Positions 50,955-59,967 of a stretch of DNA of 64,000 nt are shown here, piece after piece. Every line of letters begins with the position of its first letter. Positions within the stretch are counted from its first letter, which is position 1. The translations under genes were made by a program, and so were the position numbers. This DNA is from Martinezella tropici (lineage in GTDB: Bacteria; Pseudomonadota; Alphaproteobacteria; Rhizobiales; Rhizobiaceae). The stretch is taken from positions 124,001 to 188,000 of the forward strand of contig NZ_VNIP01000006.1 of NCBI RefSeq assembly GCF_008370325.1. Reading direction: 5' to 3'. The notes beneath the pieces were generated by a model. It saw only the letters and a list, made by a program, of their open reading frames with translations, was not told the origin of the DNA and made no database searches.

Positions 50955-52178
50955 CTACTTGCGCAATGCTTTCAGCAGGCCCATCGAGGGCTCGCCATCG
51001 GCATCCATGCCCATGCGTTGCTGAAGGGCTGATATCGCAGCCTTGGAGCCAGATCCGAAATTGCCGTCGACGACGCCGTCGTAATAGCCGAGCTCTTTCA
51101 GGCGCGTCTGCAGCTCAAATTTCTGCTTGACGTCGAGCGCGCCGCTCGGGCGCGGCCAGGATTGCTGCATGCCGCCATAGCCGGCGATCTGATCCGCGAG
51201 CAAACCGACGGCCAGCGCATAGCTGTCCGAGGCGTTGTAGCGCTTGACGGTGAAGAAGTTGCCGGTCATCAGGAAACCCGGGCCATCCGGGCCGCCCGGC
51301 ATTTTCAGCTGGGCGCGGTCGGAGGTCAGGCGGAAGCTCTTGCCGTTGGGGCGGACGAAGCCGAGGGCTGCCCATTGCGCGACGGTGTGGGTTTTGCCGG
51401 CCTGGGCGCTGCCGCCGGGCGGTACTACGACTTCATAGCCCCATGTGCGCCCGGTATCCCAGCCGTTCTTGGCAAGAAGATTGGCCGTGGTCGCCAAGGC
51501 GTCCGGAATGGAGTTCCAGATATCCGGATGGCCGCTGCCGTCGGCATCCACGGCATAGAGCAGGTAGCTGGTCGGAATGAATTGCGTATGGCCCATGGCG
51601 CCGGCCCAGGAGCCGTTCAGCTCCTTGCGCGAGATATCGCCCTTCTGCAGGATCTTCAGCGCGGCAACCAGCTGCTTCTTCGCATAATTGGCCCGCTTGG
51701 GATCGGCGTAGGCGAGCGTCGCGAGCGCGCGGGGCACATAATGCAGCCGGTCGTTCTTGGCCAGCACGGCGCCATAGTTGGATTCCATCGACCAGATCGC
51801 CAGCATGATGTTTCTGTCGACGCCGAAGCGCTGCTCAAGTGCACGCAGTGTGGATGCATATTTGACCGCCATCTTCCGGCCAATATCCACGGTATAGGGA
51901 TTGACACGGGAGTCGAGGTAGTCCCAGATCTGGGACTTGAACTCCGGTTGATACTGCGCTTTTTCGAGGACCGTGGGGTCGGGGTCGGTCACGCCGGCAA
52001 ATGCATCGCGATAGGTCGATTGTGTGATGCCGCTCTTTGCAGCGGTGGCGTAGAAGCCCGCGATCCATTTCTGGAACCCAGGGTCAGCATTGGCGTTAAC
52101 GGGGAAGAATCCCGCAAAGGCGCCGAGCGCGAGCGCCAGAGCGAGACCACGAAGGGAGTTTTTGCGGTTTAAGGTCAT
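50955..52178 (-). CDS. Lytic murein transglycosylase (MltB family) with peptidoglycan-binding domain
   Basis: Periplasmic enzyme of 407 aa cleaving the beta-1,4 bond of peptidoglycan with 1,6-anhydro product. Signal peptide 1-31 (cleavage near NANA-DP) without a lipobox. The SLT_2/MltB domain covers about 34-330, with catalytic Glu132 in IWSMESNYG and the GAMGHTQFIPTSY motif. A C-terminal PG_binding_1 domain (about 345-405) has LQTRLKELGYYDGVVDGNFGSG. Confidence 0.92.
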   Translation of the reverse strand: MTLNRKNSLRGLALALALGAFAGFFPVNANADPGFQKWIAGFYATAAKSGITQSTYRDAFAGVTDPDPTVLEKAQYQPEFKSQIWDYLDSRVNPYTVDIGRKMAVKYASTLRALEQRFGVDRNIMLAIWSMESNYGAVLAKNDRLHYVPRALATLAYADPKRANYAKKQLVAALKILQKGDISRKELNGSWAGAMGHTQFIPTSYLLYAVDADGSGHPDIWNSIPDALATTANLLAKNGWDTGRTWGYEVVVPPGGSAQAGKTHTVAQWAALGFVRPNGKSFRLTSDRAQLKMPGGPDGPGFLMTGNFFTVKRYNASDSYALAVGLLADQIAGYGGMQQSWPRPSGALDVKQKFELQTRLKELGYYDGVVDGNFGSGSKAAISALQQRMGMDADGEPSMGLLKALRK

Positions 52179-52380
52179 CTACAGCCTGGTCCATCAATCG
52201 TTGGATTTCGGTGCGGCGAAGCAAATGGCAGTCGCCCAAGCGTGACACTAAAGGAACGAAGTCAACAAATTCTTTACCATGGAAGTGCGGGCCAGTCATT
52301 ATTTGCAAAACAGTAGCAAATTTAATCTACTGACGTTTCGAATGGCTTGGCGCCAGCGTTTTAATGCCCAGGAGGTATGA
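52179..52380. other. Divergent promoter region of the transglycosylase gene and galU
   Basis: Two hundred bases, AT-richer than the genes, with a clear AGGAGG before galU. No palindromic repeat; promoters not fixed. Confidence 0.35.
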
Positions 52381-53268
52381 GTGGGACAGCATAAGAAGGT
52401 GCGTAAGGCAGTATTTCCGGTTGCCGGACTAGGGACGCGGTTCCTGCCGGCGACCAAGGCGGTACCGAAGGAAATGCTGACTGTCGTGGATAAGCCGGTG
52501 ATCCAATATGTCGTCGACGAGGCGATGGAAGCGGGCATCGAGCATTTCGTCTTCGTGACGGGCCGCAGCAAGCACGTCATCGAAGATTATTTCGATATCC
52601 AGTTCGAGCTCGAGCAGACGCTGCGCCAGCGCAACAAGAATGCCGAACTGTCGCTGCTGAACGGCCTGCTGCCGAAGGCCGGCACGGCGAGCTTCACGCG
52701 CCAGCAGGAACCGCTCGGCCTCGGCCACGCCGTCTGGTGCGCCCGAGAGATCGTCGGTGACGAGCCCTTCGCGCTTTTGCTGCCCGATATGGTCATGCGC
52801 GCCGACAAGGGCTGCATGAAGGGCATGATCGAGCTTTATGAGCATAGCGGCGGCAATGTCATCGCCGTCGAGGAATGCGCGCCCGATCAGACCCATAAAT
52901 ATGGTATCGTCGGTGTCGGCGAGACGATCGGCAACGGTTTCCGCATCACCGAAATGATCGAAAAGCCGGCCAAGGGCACGGCTCCGTCCAACTTCTTCAT
53001 CAACGGCCGCTACATCCTGCAGCCGGAAATCTTCCGCATCCTTGAAAGCCAGGAACGCGGCGCCGGCAACGAGATCCAGCTGACCGACGGCATGCTGAAA
53101 CTCGCGCAGACGCAGGACTTCGCCGGCTATCACTTCCAGGGCCAGACCTTCGACTGTGGCGCAAAGGATGGCTTCATCCTCGCCAATGTCGCTTTCTCGC
53201 TGGCGCGCGCGGATATCCGCCCGACCATCGAAAACGAGCTGAAGGCGCTGATCGCAGCCCTGAAATAA
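52381..53268 (+). CDS. galU: UTP-glucose-1-phosphate uridylyltransferase
   Basis: UDP-glucose pyrophosphorylase of 295 aa, supplying UDP-glucose for exopolysaccharide, cyclic glucan and LPS. N-terminal signature [22 protein letters not shown] (12-33), [13 protein letters not shown], and EKPAKG mid-chain. It starts with GTG, five bases after AGGAGG; the ATG three to four bases upstream is out of frame and reads only a short peptide. Divergent from the transglycosylase gene. Confidence 0.95.
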   Translation: MGQHKKVRKAVFPVAGLGTRFLPATKAVPKEMLTVVDKPVIQYVVDEAMEAGIEHFVFVTGRSKHVIEDYFDIQFELEQTLRQRNKNAELSLLNGLLPKAGTASFTRQQEPLGLGHAVWCAREIVGDEPFALLLPDMVMRADKGCMKGMIELYEHSGGNVIAVEECAPDQTHKYGIVGVGETIGNGFRITEMIEKPAKGTAPSNFFINGRYILQPEIFRILESQERGAGNEIQLTDGMLKLAQTQDFAGYHFQGQTFDCGAKDGFILANVAFSLARADIRPTIENELKALIAALK

Positions 53269-53297
53269 GCGCTTGCGATCTTCACAGACAAAGCATC

Positions 53298-53328
53298 GAG
53301 GCCCGGTTATGCCGGGCCTCATTTCGTT
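53298..53328. terminator. Intrinsic terminator of galU
   Basis: Stem GAGGCCCGG / CCGGGCCTC with a short loop, followed by ATTTCGTTTG. Lies 30 bases after galU and before the convergent beta-barrel gene. Confidence 0.85.
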
Positions 53329-53361
53329 TGCGGGGAAAAAGGCTCGATCCAGGGGGCGGAG

Positions 53362-54888
53362 TTAGCGCTTCACCGTCAAGCCGACGCCGGCCTGAAGCTG
53401 GTGCGTATCGTCGCCGGCCTTTCTGGTGGTCAGCTGATAGCCGATATTGCTGGTCAGATCGAGGTAGCGGTTGATCCCCCACGTCAGGCCGAAAGCCGTG
53501 TCGTATTCGGTTTCGTCGGAGGCGCCGCCGTTGGAAGGATAGTCGCGCCAGATCGTTCCGCCCGTCACTTTGGCGGTCAAGTCGTCGCGCAGCTGATGGC
53601 TTACGGTGCTCGTGAGCTGGTAGGCGGTATAGCCGCTGAGGCCGGCCGTGGTGGAGGGCTGGACCGTGGTCGAAAGGCCGATGCTGATATCCGTGCCGCG
53701 CTGCGGCGACCAGGCGAGATTGCCGTCGATCGTCGGCGAGTCCACGGACGCCAGGCGCGAATCATCGAATTGCGTGTGCTGATAGCCGAAGCCCAGTTCG
53801 CCCTTGAACTTTTCGCCAAGGTCGAATTCGACGCCGCCCTTGCCGCCATAGCTCTGGTTCGAGCGGGCATAGCCGTTGCTGTCGCGCGTCTGATCGTAGA
53901 TGGCTCGGCCGAGATTGACTTCCACGAAGGGAATGATGGCGGGCGAGAGCTCGTAGCCGATACGCCCGCGCCAGGTGCCGGCCGTCTGGTCGCGGTCGCT
54001 GAGCGTGACCTTGGTTCCGTCGGAAAGCACGGCATCGGAATAGACTGTGCGCGTCAGTGCCAGCGCCGTCGTCCCGCGCAGCAGACCGAAGTCGCGTTCC
54101 AGCGAAAGCCCGGTCGTGAACTGGTTGACCGCCGATTGCTTCGAGGCGCCGGCGATCGCGTTCGGGTCGCTCGTGTCCTCGCGGTAGAACTGATAGCCGG
54201 CGGTGATATGCGCGGTGGTATCGGCGGGAAGATCGAGCCGCAGGTCGGCGTTGAGATTGATGGTCGGTTTTTCTTCGCTCGTGCCGCTGAGGTTCTTTTG
54301 CCAGACGCCTTCGCCGGTAATGGTCAGGGCATGACGGTCCCAATCCGAGGTCAAGGTGCTGCGCAGATCCGTCTGCAGGAAAGTGCGGTTGTCCTCGGTG
54401 GAGCCGGTGCGATCCCGCTCGACATTGATCGACTGGTTGACGGAAGGGCGCAGGGTGAAGGTGCCGAGCGGTATGCCCTGGACATCCGCCCGATCCGGAT
54501 ATTGGCGCGCCTTCAATCCATCGACCGTCGGTTCCGGCAGGTTGACGCGGCGCAGGTCATTATCGAGCGTGGAGCCCGTGGTGGTGGGATCGACGCCATC
54601 AAGGCGGAGGCGCATGTTCGGCGGCGAGTCGCTATTCGACGCGCTGGCGGAGGCCGGGTTCGTCGGCTGGACCGCTTGCGCACTGCCTGCGAAGGAGGTC
54701 GTCGGATCAGTCGGGGATGCCAATGTTGATGCAGGCAAGCTGTCGTCGAGGTTCTGCCCGGGTAAGAGCGATTGCGCATAGACCGACATCGGCGCGGCGA
54801 ATGCGATACCCCAGCCGAGCACGGCAAAGGTCGCCCATGCCGTCAGCTGGAGGGCACCATGACCCGCCTTATCCTTGCCGATGTTCAT
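53362..54888 (-). CDS. Outer membrane beta-barrel protein (BBP2-like porin family)
   Basis: Protein of 508 aa. A long N-terminal signal region ends near YAQS (about residue 34), then a Ser/Pro/Ala-rich low-complexity stretch (to about 85) and a periplasmic lead-in, then about 380 residues of alternating amphipathic strands (for example HALTITGEGVWQK, LTLTWGIN-like segments) ending in VGLTVKR. This fits the putative beta-barrel porin 2 family, often linked to polysaccharide export or surface layers in rhizobia. The ATG at 54888 is used; the frame is open to 55365, but that part overlaps the divergent kpsF. Confidence 0.78.
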   Translation of the reverse strand: MNIGKDKAGHGALQLTAWATFAVLGWGIAFAAPMSVYAQSLLPGQNLDDSLPASTLASPTDPTTSFAGSAQAVQPTNPASASASNSDSPPNMRLRLDGVDPTTTGSTLDNDLRRVNLPEPTVDGLKARQYPDRADVQGIPLGTFTLRPSVNQSINVERDRTGSTEDNRTFLQTDLRSTLTSDWDRHALTITGEGVWQKNLSGTSEEKPTINLNADLRLDLPADTTAHITAGYQFYREDTSDPNAIAGASKQSAVNQFTTGLSLERDFGLLRGTTALALTRTVYSDAVLSDGTKVTLSDRDQTAGTWRGRIGYELSPAIIPFVEVNLGRAIYDQTRDSNGYARSNQSYGGKGGVEFDLGEKFKGELGFGYQHTQFDDSRLASVDSPTIDGNLAWSPQRGTDISIGLSTTVQPSTTAGLSGYTAYQLTSTVSHQLRDDLTAKVTGGTIWRDYPSNGGASDETEYDTAFGLTWGINRYLDLTSNIGYQLTTRKAGDDTHQLQAGVGLTVKR

Positions 54889-55086
54889 TTTATTTATGTC
54901 TGACCCTGCTGGAAAAGTCTTAAAATTCTTACCCAAGTGTAAAGCCACGTGGTTAACGCTTGGTTGCCAAAGGACTACGCGCCGATGTGGATCGGTAATA
55001 TTGTCGATATGGGCTGGCCGGCCGGCGGTGCGGCCATAAGTCGATCTTCTGTGGACAGATTTGCAGAAAAGCGTTAGGCCTCGCTC
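54889..55086. other. Divergent promoter region
   Basis: About 200 bases between the beta-barrel gene and kpsF. AT-rich near the barrel gene; no repeat, and no certain promoter motif. Confidence 0.35.
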
Positions 55087-56082
55087 ATGAATAAGAGAGC
55101 TGTAAGACTCATCGAGAACGGTGCGATCGAATCCGCGATGCGAACGATCGAGACCGAGAGGCGGGGCATGGAGGCGCTGGAACGCGCTCTGACCAACGGT
55201 CTGGCCGAGCCCTTCAGCCGCGCGGTGGAGATCATCGGCGATATCAGGGGCCGTGTCGTCATCACCGGCGTCGGCAAGAGCGGCCATATCGGCAACAAGC
55301 TTGCCGCCAGCCTGGCTTCCACCGGGACCCCTGCTTTCTTCGTGCATCCGGTCGAGGCCAATCACGGCGATCTTGGCATGATCACACAGGATGACATCAT
55401 CATCGCGATATCCTGGGGTGGCGAGAGTGCCGAGCTGCGCGGCATTATCAGCTATTCCCGCCGCTTTTCGATCCCGATGATCGCCATTACATCAGGCGAG
55501 ACTTCCACCCTTGCACGCGAGTCGGACGTGGTTCTGCTGCTGCCGAAGGAGCAGGAGGCCTGCCCGCACGGGCTGGCGCCAACGACGTCGACACTGCTGC
55601 AGCTTGCCATCGGTGACGCGCTGACCGTGGCGCTGCTAGAGGCGAGGGGCTTCACGGCCGAGGATTTCCGCACCTTCCATCCGGGCGGCAAGCTGGGTGC
55701 CAGCCTGTCGCATGTCGCCGATATCATGCACAAGGGTGATCGCGTGCCCCTGGTCAAGCTCGGCACAGGCATGCCGGAAGCGGCGATGACGCTTTCGCAA
55801 ATGCGCTTCGGCTGTGTCGGCGTGATCGATGACGACGGTTGCCTCTGCGGCATCGTCACCGATGGCGACATCGCCCGCAATCTCGGCACCAGCCTCGCCG
55901 AGATGCGCGTGGACGAGGTGATGACCCGCAATCCGAAGACGGTGAAGGAAACGACGCTGGCGACGAGCGCCATGGCCGTGCTCAATCGCCATAATATCTC
56001 GGCGCTTATCGTCGTCGACGATGCACGCCGGCCGATCGGCGTCGTGCATTTCCACGATCTGCTGCGGATCGGCGTAGCCTGA
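55087..56082 (+). CDS. kpsF: Arabinose-5-phosphate isomerase (KpsF/GutQ)
   Basis: Protein of 331 aa converting ribulose-5-phosphate to arabinose-5-phosphate, the first step of Kdo synthesis for LPS and capsule. SIS domain (about 40-175) with GVGKSGHIGNK and HPVEANHGDLG, then two CBS domains (about 210-330) with GVIDDDG and the final IGVVHFHDLLR. The Kdo role is the general one for this family. The TGA stop directly abuts the stop of convergent nfeD (TGATCA). Confidence 0.94.
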   Translation: MNKRAVRLIENGAIESAMRTIETERRGMEALERALTNGLAEPFSRAVEIIGDIRGRVVITGVGKSGHIGNKLAASLASTGTPAFFVHPVEANHGDLGMITQDDIIIAISWGGESAELRGIISYSRRFSIPMIAITSGETSTLARESDVVLLLPKEQEACPHGLAPTTSTLLQLAIGDALTVALLEARGFTAEDFRTFHPGGKLGASLSHVADIMHKGDRVPLVKLGTGMPEAAMTLSQMRFGCVGVIDDDGCLCGIVTDGDIARNLGTSLAEMRVDEVMTRNPKTVKETTLATSAMAVLNRHNISALIVVDDARRPIGVVHFHDLLRIGVA

Positions 56083-56541
56083 TCAGACGGGTTCGACCGT
56101 AAGCTCGCGGCCGTTGCTGGCGACGACCTTGACGCGCGTGCCGATAGGCAAATCCGGTCCGCTGACCGTCCAATAGGTATCGTTCAAGCGAATGCGCCCC
56201 CGGCCCTCGCTGATCGGCTGATCGAGCGTTGCCGTTCGGCCGACCAGGCTGGCGCCGCGCTGATTGAGGAACGGCTCGTCGGTCACCTGGGTGTTGTTGT
56301 AGAGATAGCGGCGCCCAATGAGGGTGACGATCACGGCCGTGGCGGCGAAGACAAGCCCCTGTACCTGCCAGACCCAGAAGGCGCTGTCCCAGAAAAGCAG
56401 GGACAAAGCGCCGACGATGATGCCCGCCAGACCGATCCAGACCAGGAAGAAGCCCGGCAGGATCAACTCGGCGGCGAGCAGCACCAAACCCACCAGCCAC
56501 CAGCTCCAGGGGCCGAGCTCGACGACGAAATTGTCGATCAT
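56083..56541 (-). CDS. NfeD family membrane protein
   Basis: Short-form NfeD of 152 aa: two or three hydrophobic segments (about 12-80), then an OB-fold domain (about 90-150) with GRTATLDQPISEGRGRIRLND. NfeD proteins pair with SPFH (stomatin/flotillin-like) proteins in membrane quality control. It starts one base after the stop of the SPFH gene, so the two are co-transcribed. Confidence 0.9.
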   Translation of the reverse strand: MIDNFVVELGPWSWWLVGLVLLAAELILPGFFLVWIGLAGIIVGALSLLFWDSAFWVWQVQGLVFAATAVIVTLIGRRYLYNNTQVTDEPFLNQRGASLVGRTATLDQPISEGRGRIRLNDTYWTVSGPDLPIGTRVKVVASNGRELTVEPV

Positions 56542-56542
56542 C

Positions 56543-57559
56543 TCAGCTCTCCTTCGACGTCAGCGGATTGACCGAAGGCGTGGTGCGTGCCGGGCCGGAG
56601 CGCGGACGGGGTGCCTGTGGCGTCCCATTGCCGTCACCATTGTCGCCGAAAACTTCGCGGGCGATGGCGCCGATGCCGCCGAGCGAACCGATGATGGAGC
56701 TAGCCTCCATCGGCATCAGGACGATCTTCGAATTGCCGGCGGCGCCGATCGCGGTGAGGGCTTCGGTGTATTTCTGCGCAATGAAGTAGTTGATCGCCTG
56801 CACATTGCCCTCGGCAATAGCCTCGGACACCACGCGGGTCGCCTTCGCTTCCGCCTCGGCGAGACGCTCGCGCGCCTCGGCATTGCGGAAGGCCGCCTCG
56901 CGCTGGCCCTCGGCCTGAAGGACTGCGGCCTGCTTGGCGCCTTCGGCGCGCAGGATCTGAGCATTGCGCAAGCCCTCGGCCTCCAAAACCTGCGCGCGCT
57001 TTTCTCGCTCGGCCTTCATCTGCCGACCCATGGCATCGACCAGATCTTTCGGCGGCTGGATATCCTTGATCTCGATGCGCGTCATCTTGATACCCCAGGG
57101 CTCGGCGGCCTCGTCGACGACCCGCAGCAGGCGCTCGTTGATGACGTCGCGATTGGACAGTAATTCATCGAGGTCCATCGAGCCCATCACCGAGCGGATA
57201 TTGGTCTTGGTCAAATTGAGGATCGCGGTTTCGAGATTGGTGATCTGATAGGCGGCCTGGGCCGCGTTTAGCACCTGGAAGAAAGCCACCGCATCGGCCG
57301 AGATGCTGGCATTGTCCTTGGTGATGACCTCCTGCGTCGGCACGGATAGCACCTGTTCCATCACGTTCATGCGCGCGCCGATCGTGTCGATGAAGGGCAC
57401 GATCAGGTTGAGCCCCGGTTCCAGCGTGCGGGTATAGCGACCAAAGCGCTGGACCGTGTAGCGATATCCCTGCGGTACGGTCTTGATCCCTGCGAACAGC
57501 ACCAGGATGACCAGGACGATCAGGGCAATCACGACGATGCTGAAACCACCGACTACCAT
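56543..57559 (-). CDS. SPFH domain protein (QmcA/stomatin-like)
   Basis: Membrane-anchored protein of 338 aa. One N-terminal helix (about 6-26), the SPFH/prohibitin domain (about 30-200) with VPQGYRYTVQRFGRYTRTLEPGL, then a long Ala/Glu/Arg-rich coiled coil with repeated AEG words (about 205-270). The ATG at 57559 is fixed by GGAGG six bases upstream. Probably forms oligomeric membrane microdomains with NfeD; in E. coli QmcA is linked to FtsH quality control. Confidence 0.92.
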   Translation of the reverse strand: MVVGGFSIVVIALIVLVILVLFAGIKTVPQGYRYTVQRFGRYTRTLEPGLNLIVPFIDTIGARMNVMEQVLSVPTQEVITKDNASISADAVAFFQVLNAAQAAYQITNLETAILNLTKTNIRSVMGSMDLDELLSNRDVINERLLRVVDEAAEPWGIKMTRIEIKDIQPPKDLVDAMGRQMKAEREKRAQVLEAEGLRNAQILRAEGAKQAAVLQAEGQREAAFRNAEARERLAEAEAKATRVVSEAIAEGNVQAINYFIAQKYTEALTAIGAAGNSKIVLMPMEASSIIGSLGGIGAIAREVFGDNGDGNGTPQAPRPRSGPARTTPSVNPLTSKES

Positions 57560-57859
57560 TGAATTCCTCCATGGACGCGCCCGCCTGCAGCGGAACCGCG
57601 TCGCGTCAATCGCTGCCGTTCTGCCTCCAATCGCTCGCCCGAGCATAAGAGGCGGCAGCTCAATCAGATGTGGTGGGTTAACATGTTCTCGACAAGTGAG
57701 GAATGGGCGTCGAAGGAAGGTGTTTGCAAACTCAAATCAATCAATTGCGACCGGGTCTTGCTTCCGGCGGTTGATCTTCATACTTTATTATAGGAATTTC
57801 TGGCTCCGCTGCTCCGCAGTCTTTCGAGCCAAGTCATCGCGCATCACCAGGGTGAAGCT
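57560..57859. other. Divergent spacer
   Basis: Three hundred bases between qmcA-like and the Deg-like gene. The right third is AT-rich (for example around TTTATTATAGG near 57787) and could hold promoters; no gene, repeat or RNA recognised. Confidence 0.35.
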
Positions 57860-58768
57860 ATGAATATCGATAGGACCTTACGGTCAGTCGTGGCCGTGCA
57901 CGCCTCAATTCCGGAAGATGCTTTCACAGCGGCAACGCTCGGCACCCGCAGGGAAGGCAGCGGCGTGGTCATCCGGGGCAACGGGCTCGTCTTGACCATC
58001 GGCTACCTGATCACGGAAGCCGACAATGTCTGGCTGACGACCAATAGCGGCCGCGTCGTGCCTGGCCATGCCTTGGCTTACGATCAGGAAACCGGGTTCG
58101 GCCTGGTGCAGGCGCTCGGCCCGCTCGACGTGCCCGCCCTGGAATTCGGCGACGCGGACAAGGCCGAGGTCGGCGATGAGGTCGTCGTGGCCGACGGGAT
58201 CGGCCAATTCGTCGAGGCGAAGATCGTCGCCAAGCAGGAGTTTGCCGGCTATTGGGAATATCTGGTCGATGAGGCCATCTTCGTTGCGCCGGCGCATCCC
58301 TCATGGGGCGGCGCGGCTCTTCTCGACGAAGATGGCAAGCTTCTCGGCGTCGGCTCGCTGCATTTGCAGATGGCAACCCAGAATGGCGATAGCGCCGACA
58401 TCAACATGATCGTGCCGATCAACCTGCTGTTGCCCATCCTGGAGGATCTCATCAAGCGCGGGCGGGTCAACAAGCCCCCGCGGCCGTGGCTCGGCGCCTT
58501 CTCGGCCGAAAGCAACGGCGATGTTGTTGTCATGAGCGTCACCGAGGGCGGCCCGGCGGCCAAGGCAGGGTTGCGCCGGGGTGATGTCATTTCCGAGATC
58601 CGCGACGGTGAAGTCGACGGTCTCGCCGACTTCTACCGCAAGGTATGGGAGAGCGGGCCGGCCGGCGCCGAGATCCCCATGCGGGTGCTGCGCGATGGCC
58701 GCGAAGCCTGGCTGCGTGTCAAGTCGGCGGATCGCAGCAGCTTCCTCAAGAAGCCGCAGCTGCAATAG
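57860..58768 (+). CDS. Deg/HtrA-like trypsin-fold protein with PDZ, catalytic triad lost
   Basis: Protein of 302 aa with an S1C trypsin-like fold (about 1-200) and a PDZ domain (about 205-295; GGPAAKAGLRRGDVISEI). Aligning by eye to HtrA, the His position is Tyr49 (LTIGYLI for LTNxHVV), the Asp position is Gly79 (ETGFGLV for ETDLALL), and the Ser position is Trp149 (PSWGGAAL for GNSGGPL). All three catalytic residues are therefore replaced. No signal peptide is seen, so it is cytoplasmic. A binding or scaffold role is likely; the partner is unknown. Confidence 0.8.
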   Translation: MNIDRTLRSVVAVHASIPEDAFTAATLGTRREGSGVVIRGNGLVLTIGYLITEADNVWLTTNSGRVVPGHALAYDQETGFGLVQALGPLDVPALEFGDADKAEVGDEVVVADGIGQFVEAKIVAKQEFAGYWEYLVDEAIFVAPAHPSWGGAALLDEDGKLLGVGSLHLQMATQNGDSADINMIVPINLLLPILEDLIKRGRVNKPPRPWLGAFSAESNGDVVVMSVTEGGPAAKAGLRRGDVISEIRDGEVDGLADFYRKVWESGPAGAEIPMRVLRDGREAWLRVKSADRSSFLKKPQLQ

Positions 58769-58770
58769 GC

Positions 58771-58842
58771 GTCGAGCGGTTCAGCTTTTCATGGAATCTC
58801 TGAACCGCTTTATCTCTTTGTTTCACGCAATTCCGGCCGGCC
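58771..58842. repeat. Degenerate palindromic repeat between convergent genes
   Basis: Hairpin AGCGGTTCAG / CTGAACCGCT (58775-58809), then a remnant ACGCAATTCCGGCCGG of the element at 36042. Probably ends both the Deg-like gene and hemH transcripts. Confidence 0.6.
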
Positions 58843-58844
58843 TC

Positions 58845-59870
58845 TTACACCCAGCCGAGCAGCTCCCGCCGCACGACCTTTTCCAGCACTTTCATGCCGT
58901 CTTCGCTGTCGTTGAGACAGGGAATATGGGTGAATTTCTCGCCGCCATTATGATGGAAGGATTCGGCTGCCTGTTCGGCGATTTCCTCGAGCGTCTCCAG
59001 GCAGTCGGAAACGAAGCCCGGATTGAGAACGGCGACGCGCCTGGTGCCGCTTTTGGCAAGCTCTTCCACAGTCTTGTCGGTATAGGGCTGCAGCCATTCC
59101 TCCGGGCCGAAGCGCGACTGGAAGGTGACCATGAACTGATCTTCGGAGAGCCCTAGTCTTTCACGCAGCAGGCGGCCGGTCTCGATGCACTGGCCGTAGT
59201 AAGGATCGCCTTGCTGCGAATAGGAAAGCGGTATGCCGTGGAAGGAGGCCAGCACCTTTTCCGGCTGCCAGTCGAGCGTCGAAAGATGCCGGGTGACGGA
59301 ATCAGCAAGCGCTTCGATATAGGTCGGGTCGGTATGATAATCCGGCACGGTGCGTAGGGCCGGCTGCCAGCGCATCTTCACCAGTTTCTCGAAAGCCTTG
59401 TCGTTGACGGTAGCGGTCGTTGCCGCCGCATATTGCGGATAGAGAGGGAAGAGCAGGATGCGGTCGCAGCCGCGATCCTGCAGCGCCTGAATGCGCTCGC
59501 CGATCGACGGCGTCCCGTAGCGCATCGCCCAGTCGACGATGACATCAGGCAGGTCCGCCAGCCGTGTCGTCATGAGGTCTGACTGGTTGCGGGTATAGGT
59601 GCGCAGGAAACTCTCGTTCCTTTCCTTGTTCCAGATCGTCTCATAGGCCTTGCCGACCTTCTGCGGCCGGGTGTTGAGCACGATGCCGAACAGGATCGGA
59701 TACCATTTCCACCGCGACCATTCGATGACGCGCCTGTCCGTGAGAAATTCGCGTAGGTAGCGCCGCATCGATGCGTAGTCGGTGCCGTCAGGCGTGCCGA
59801 GGTTGACGAGGAGAACGCCGATCTTGCCGGATTGCTGTTGTGGTTGGCCGGTCACGGCTGCTGCGGTCAT
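58845..59870 (-). CDS. hemH: Ferrochelatase
   Basis: Inner-membrane-associated enzyme of 341 aa inserting Fe2+ into protoporphyrin IX, the last step of protoheme synthesis. Start region GVLLVNLGTPD near 18-28; metal/porphyrin His in LASFHGIPLSY; Glu-containing FQSRFGPEEWLQPYT; and the late PGFVSDCLETLEEI, all typical of proteobacterial HemH. The ATG at 59870 follows AGAAGG by eight bases; an adjacent TTG would add one residue. Confidence 0.95.
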   Translation of the reverse strand: MTAAAVTGQPQQQSGKIGVLLVNLGTPDGTDYASMRRYLREFLTDRRVIEWSRWKWYPILFGIVLNTRPQKVGKAYETIWNKERNESFLRTYTRNQSDLMTTRLADLPDVIVDWAMRYGTPSIGERIQALQDRGCDRILLFPLYPQYAAATTATVNDKAFEKLVKMRWQPALRTVPDYHTDPTYIEALADSVTRHLSTLDWQPEKVLASFHGIPLSYSQQGDPYYGQCIETGRLLRERLGLSEDQFMVTFQSRFGPEEWLQPYTDKTVEELAKSGTRRVAVLNPGFVSDCLETLEEIAEQAAESFHHNGGEKFTHIPCLNDSEDGMKVLEKVVRRELLGWV

Positions 59871-59911
59871 CAATCATACCTTCTGGGCGAAACGAAGCCC
59901 TTCACATAGGA

Positions 59912-59944
59912 ACAAAAGCCGGCCCGGGGAAGCCCGGACCGGCT
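59912..59944 (-). terminator. Intrinsic terminator of the 5'-nucleotidase gene
   Basis: Stem AGCCGG-CCCGGG / CCCGG-CCGGCT, followed on the minus strand by TTTTGTT. It lies 24 bases after the stop. Confidence 0.82.
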
Positions 59945-59967
59945 CTGTCATGCGAGACAAATCGTCC

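Noticed and set aside
54889..55365. Extension of the beta-barrel protein to 667 aa
   Set aside because: Overlaps the divergent kpsF gene and would bury the signal peptide.
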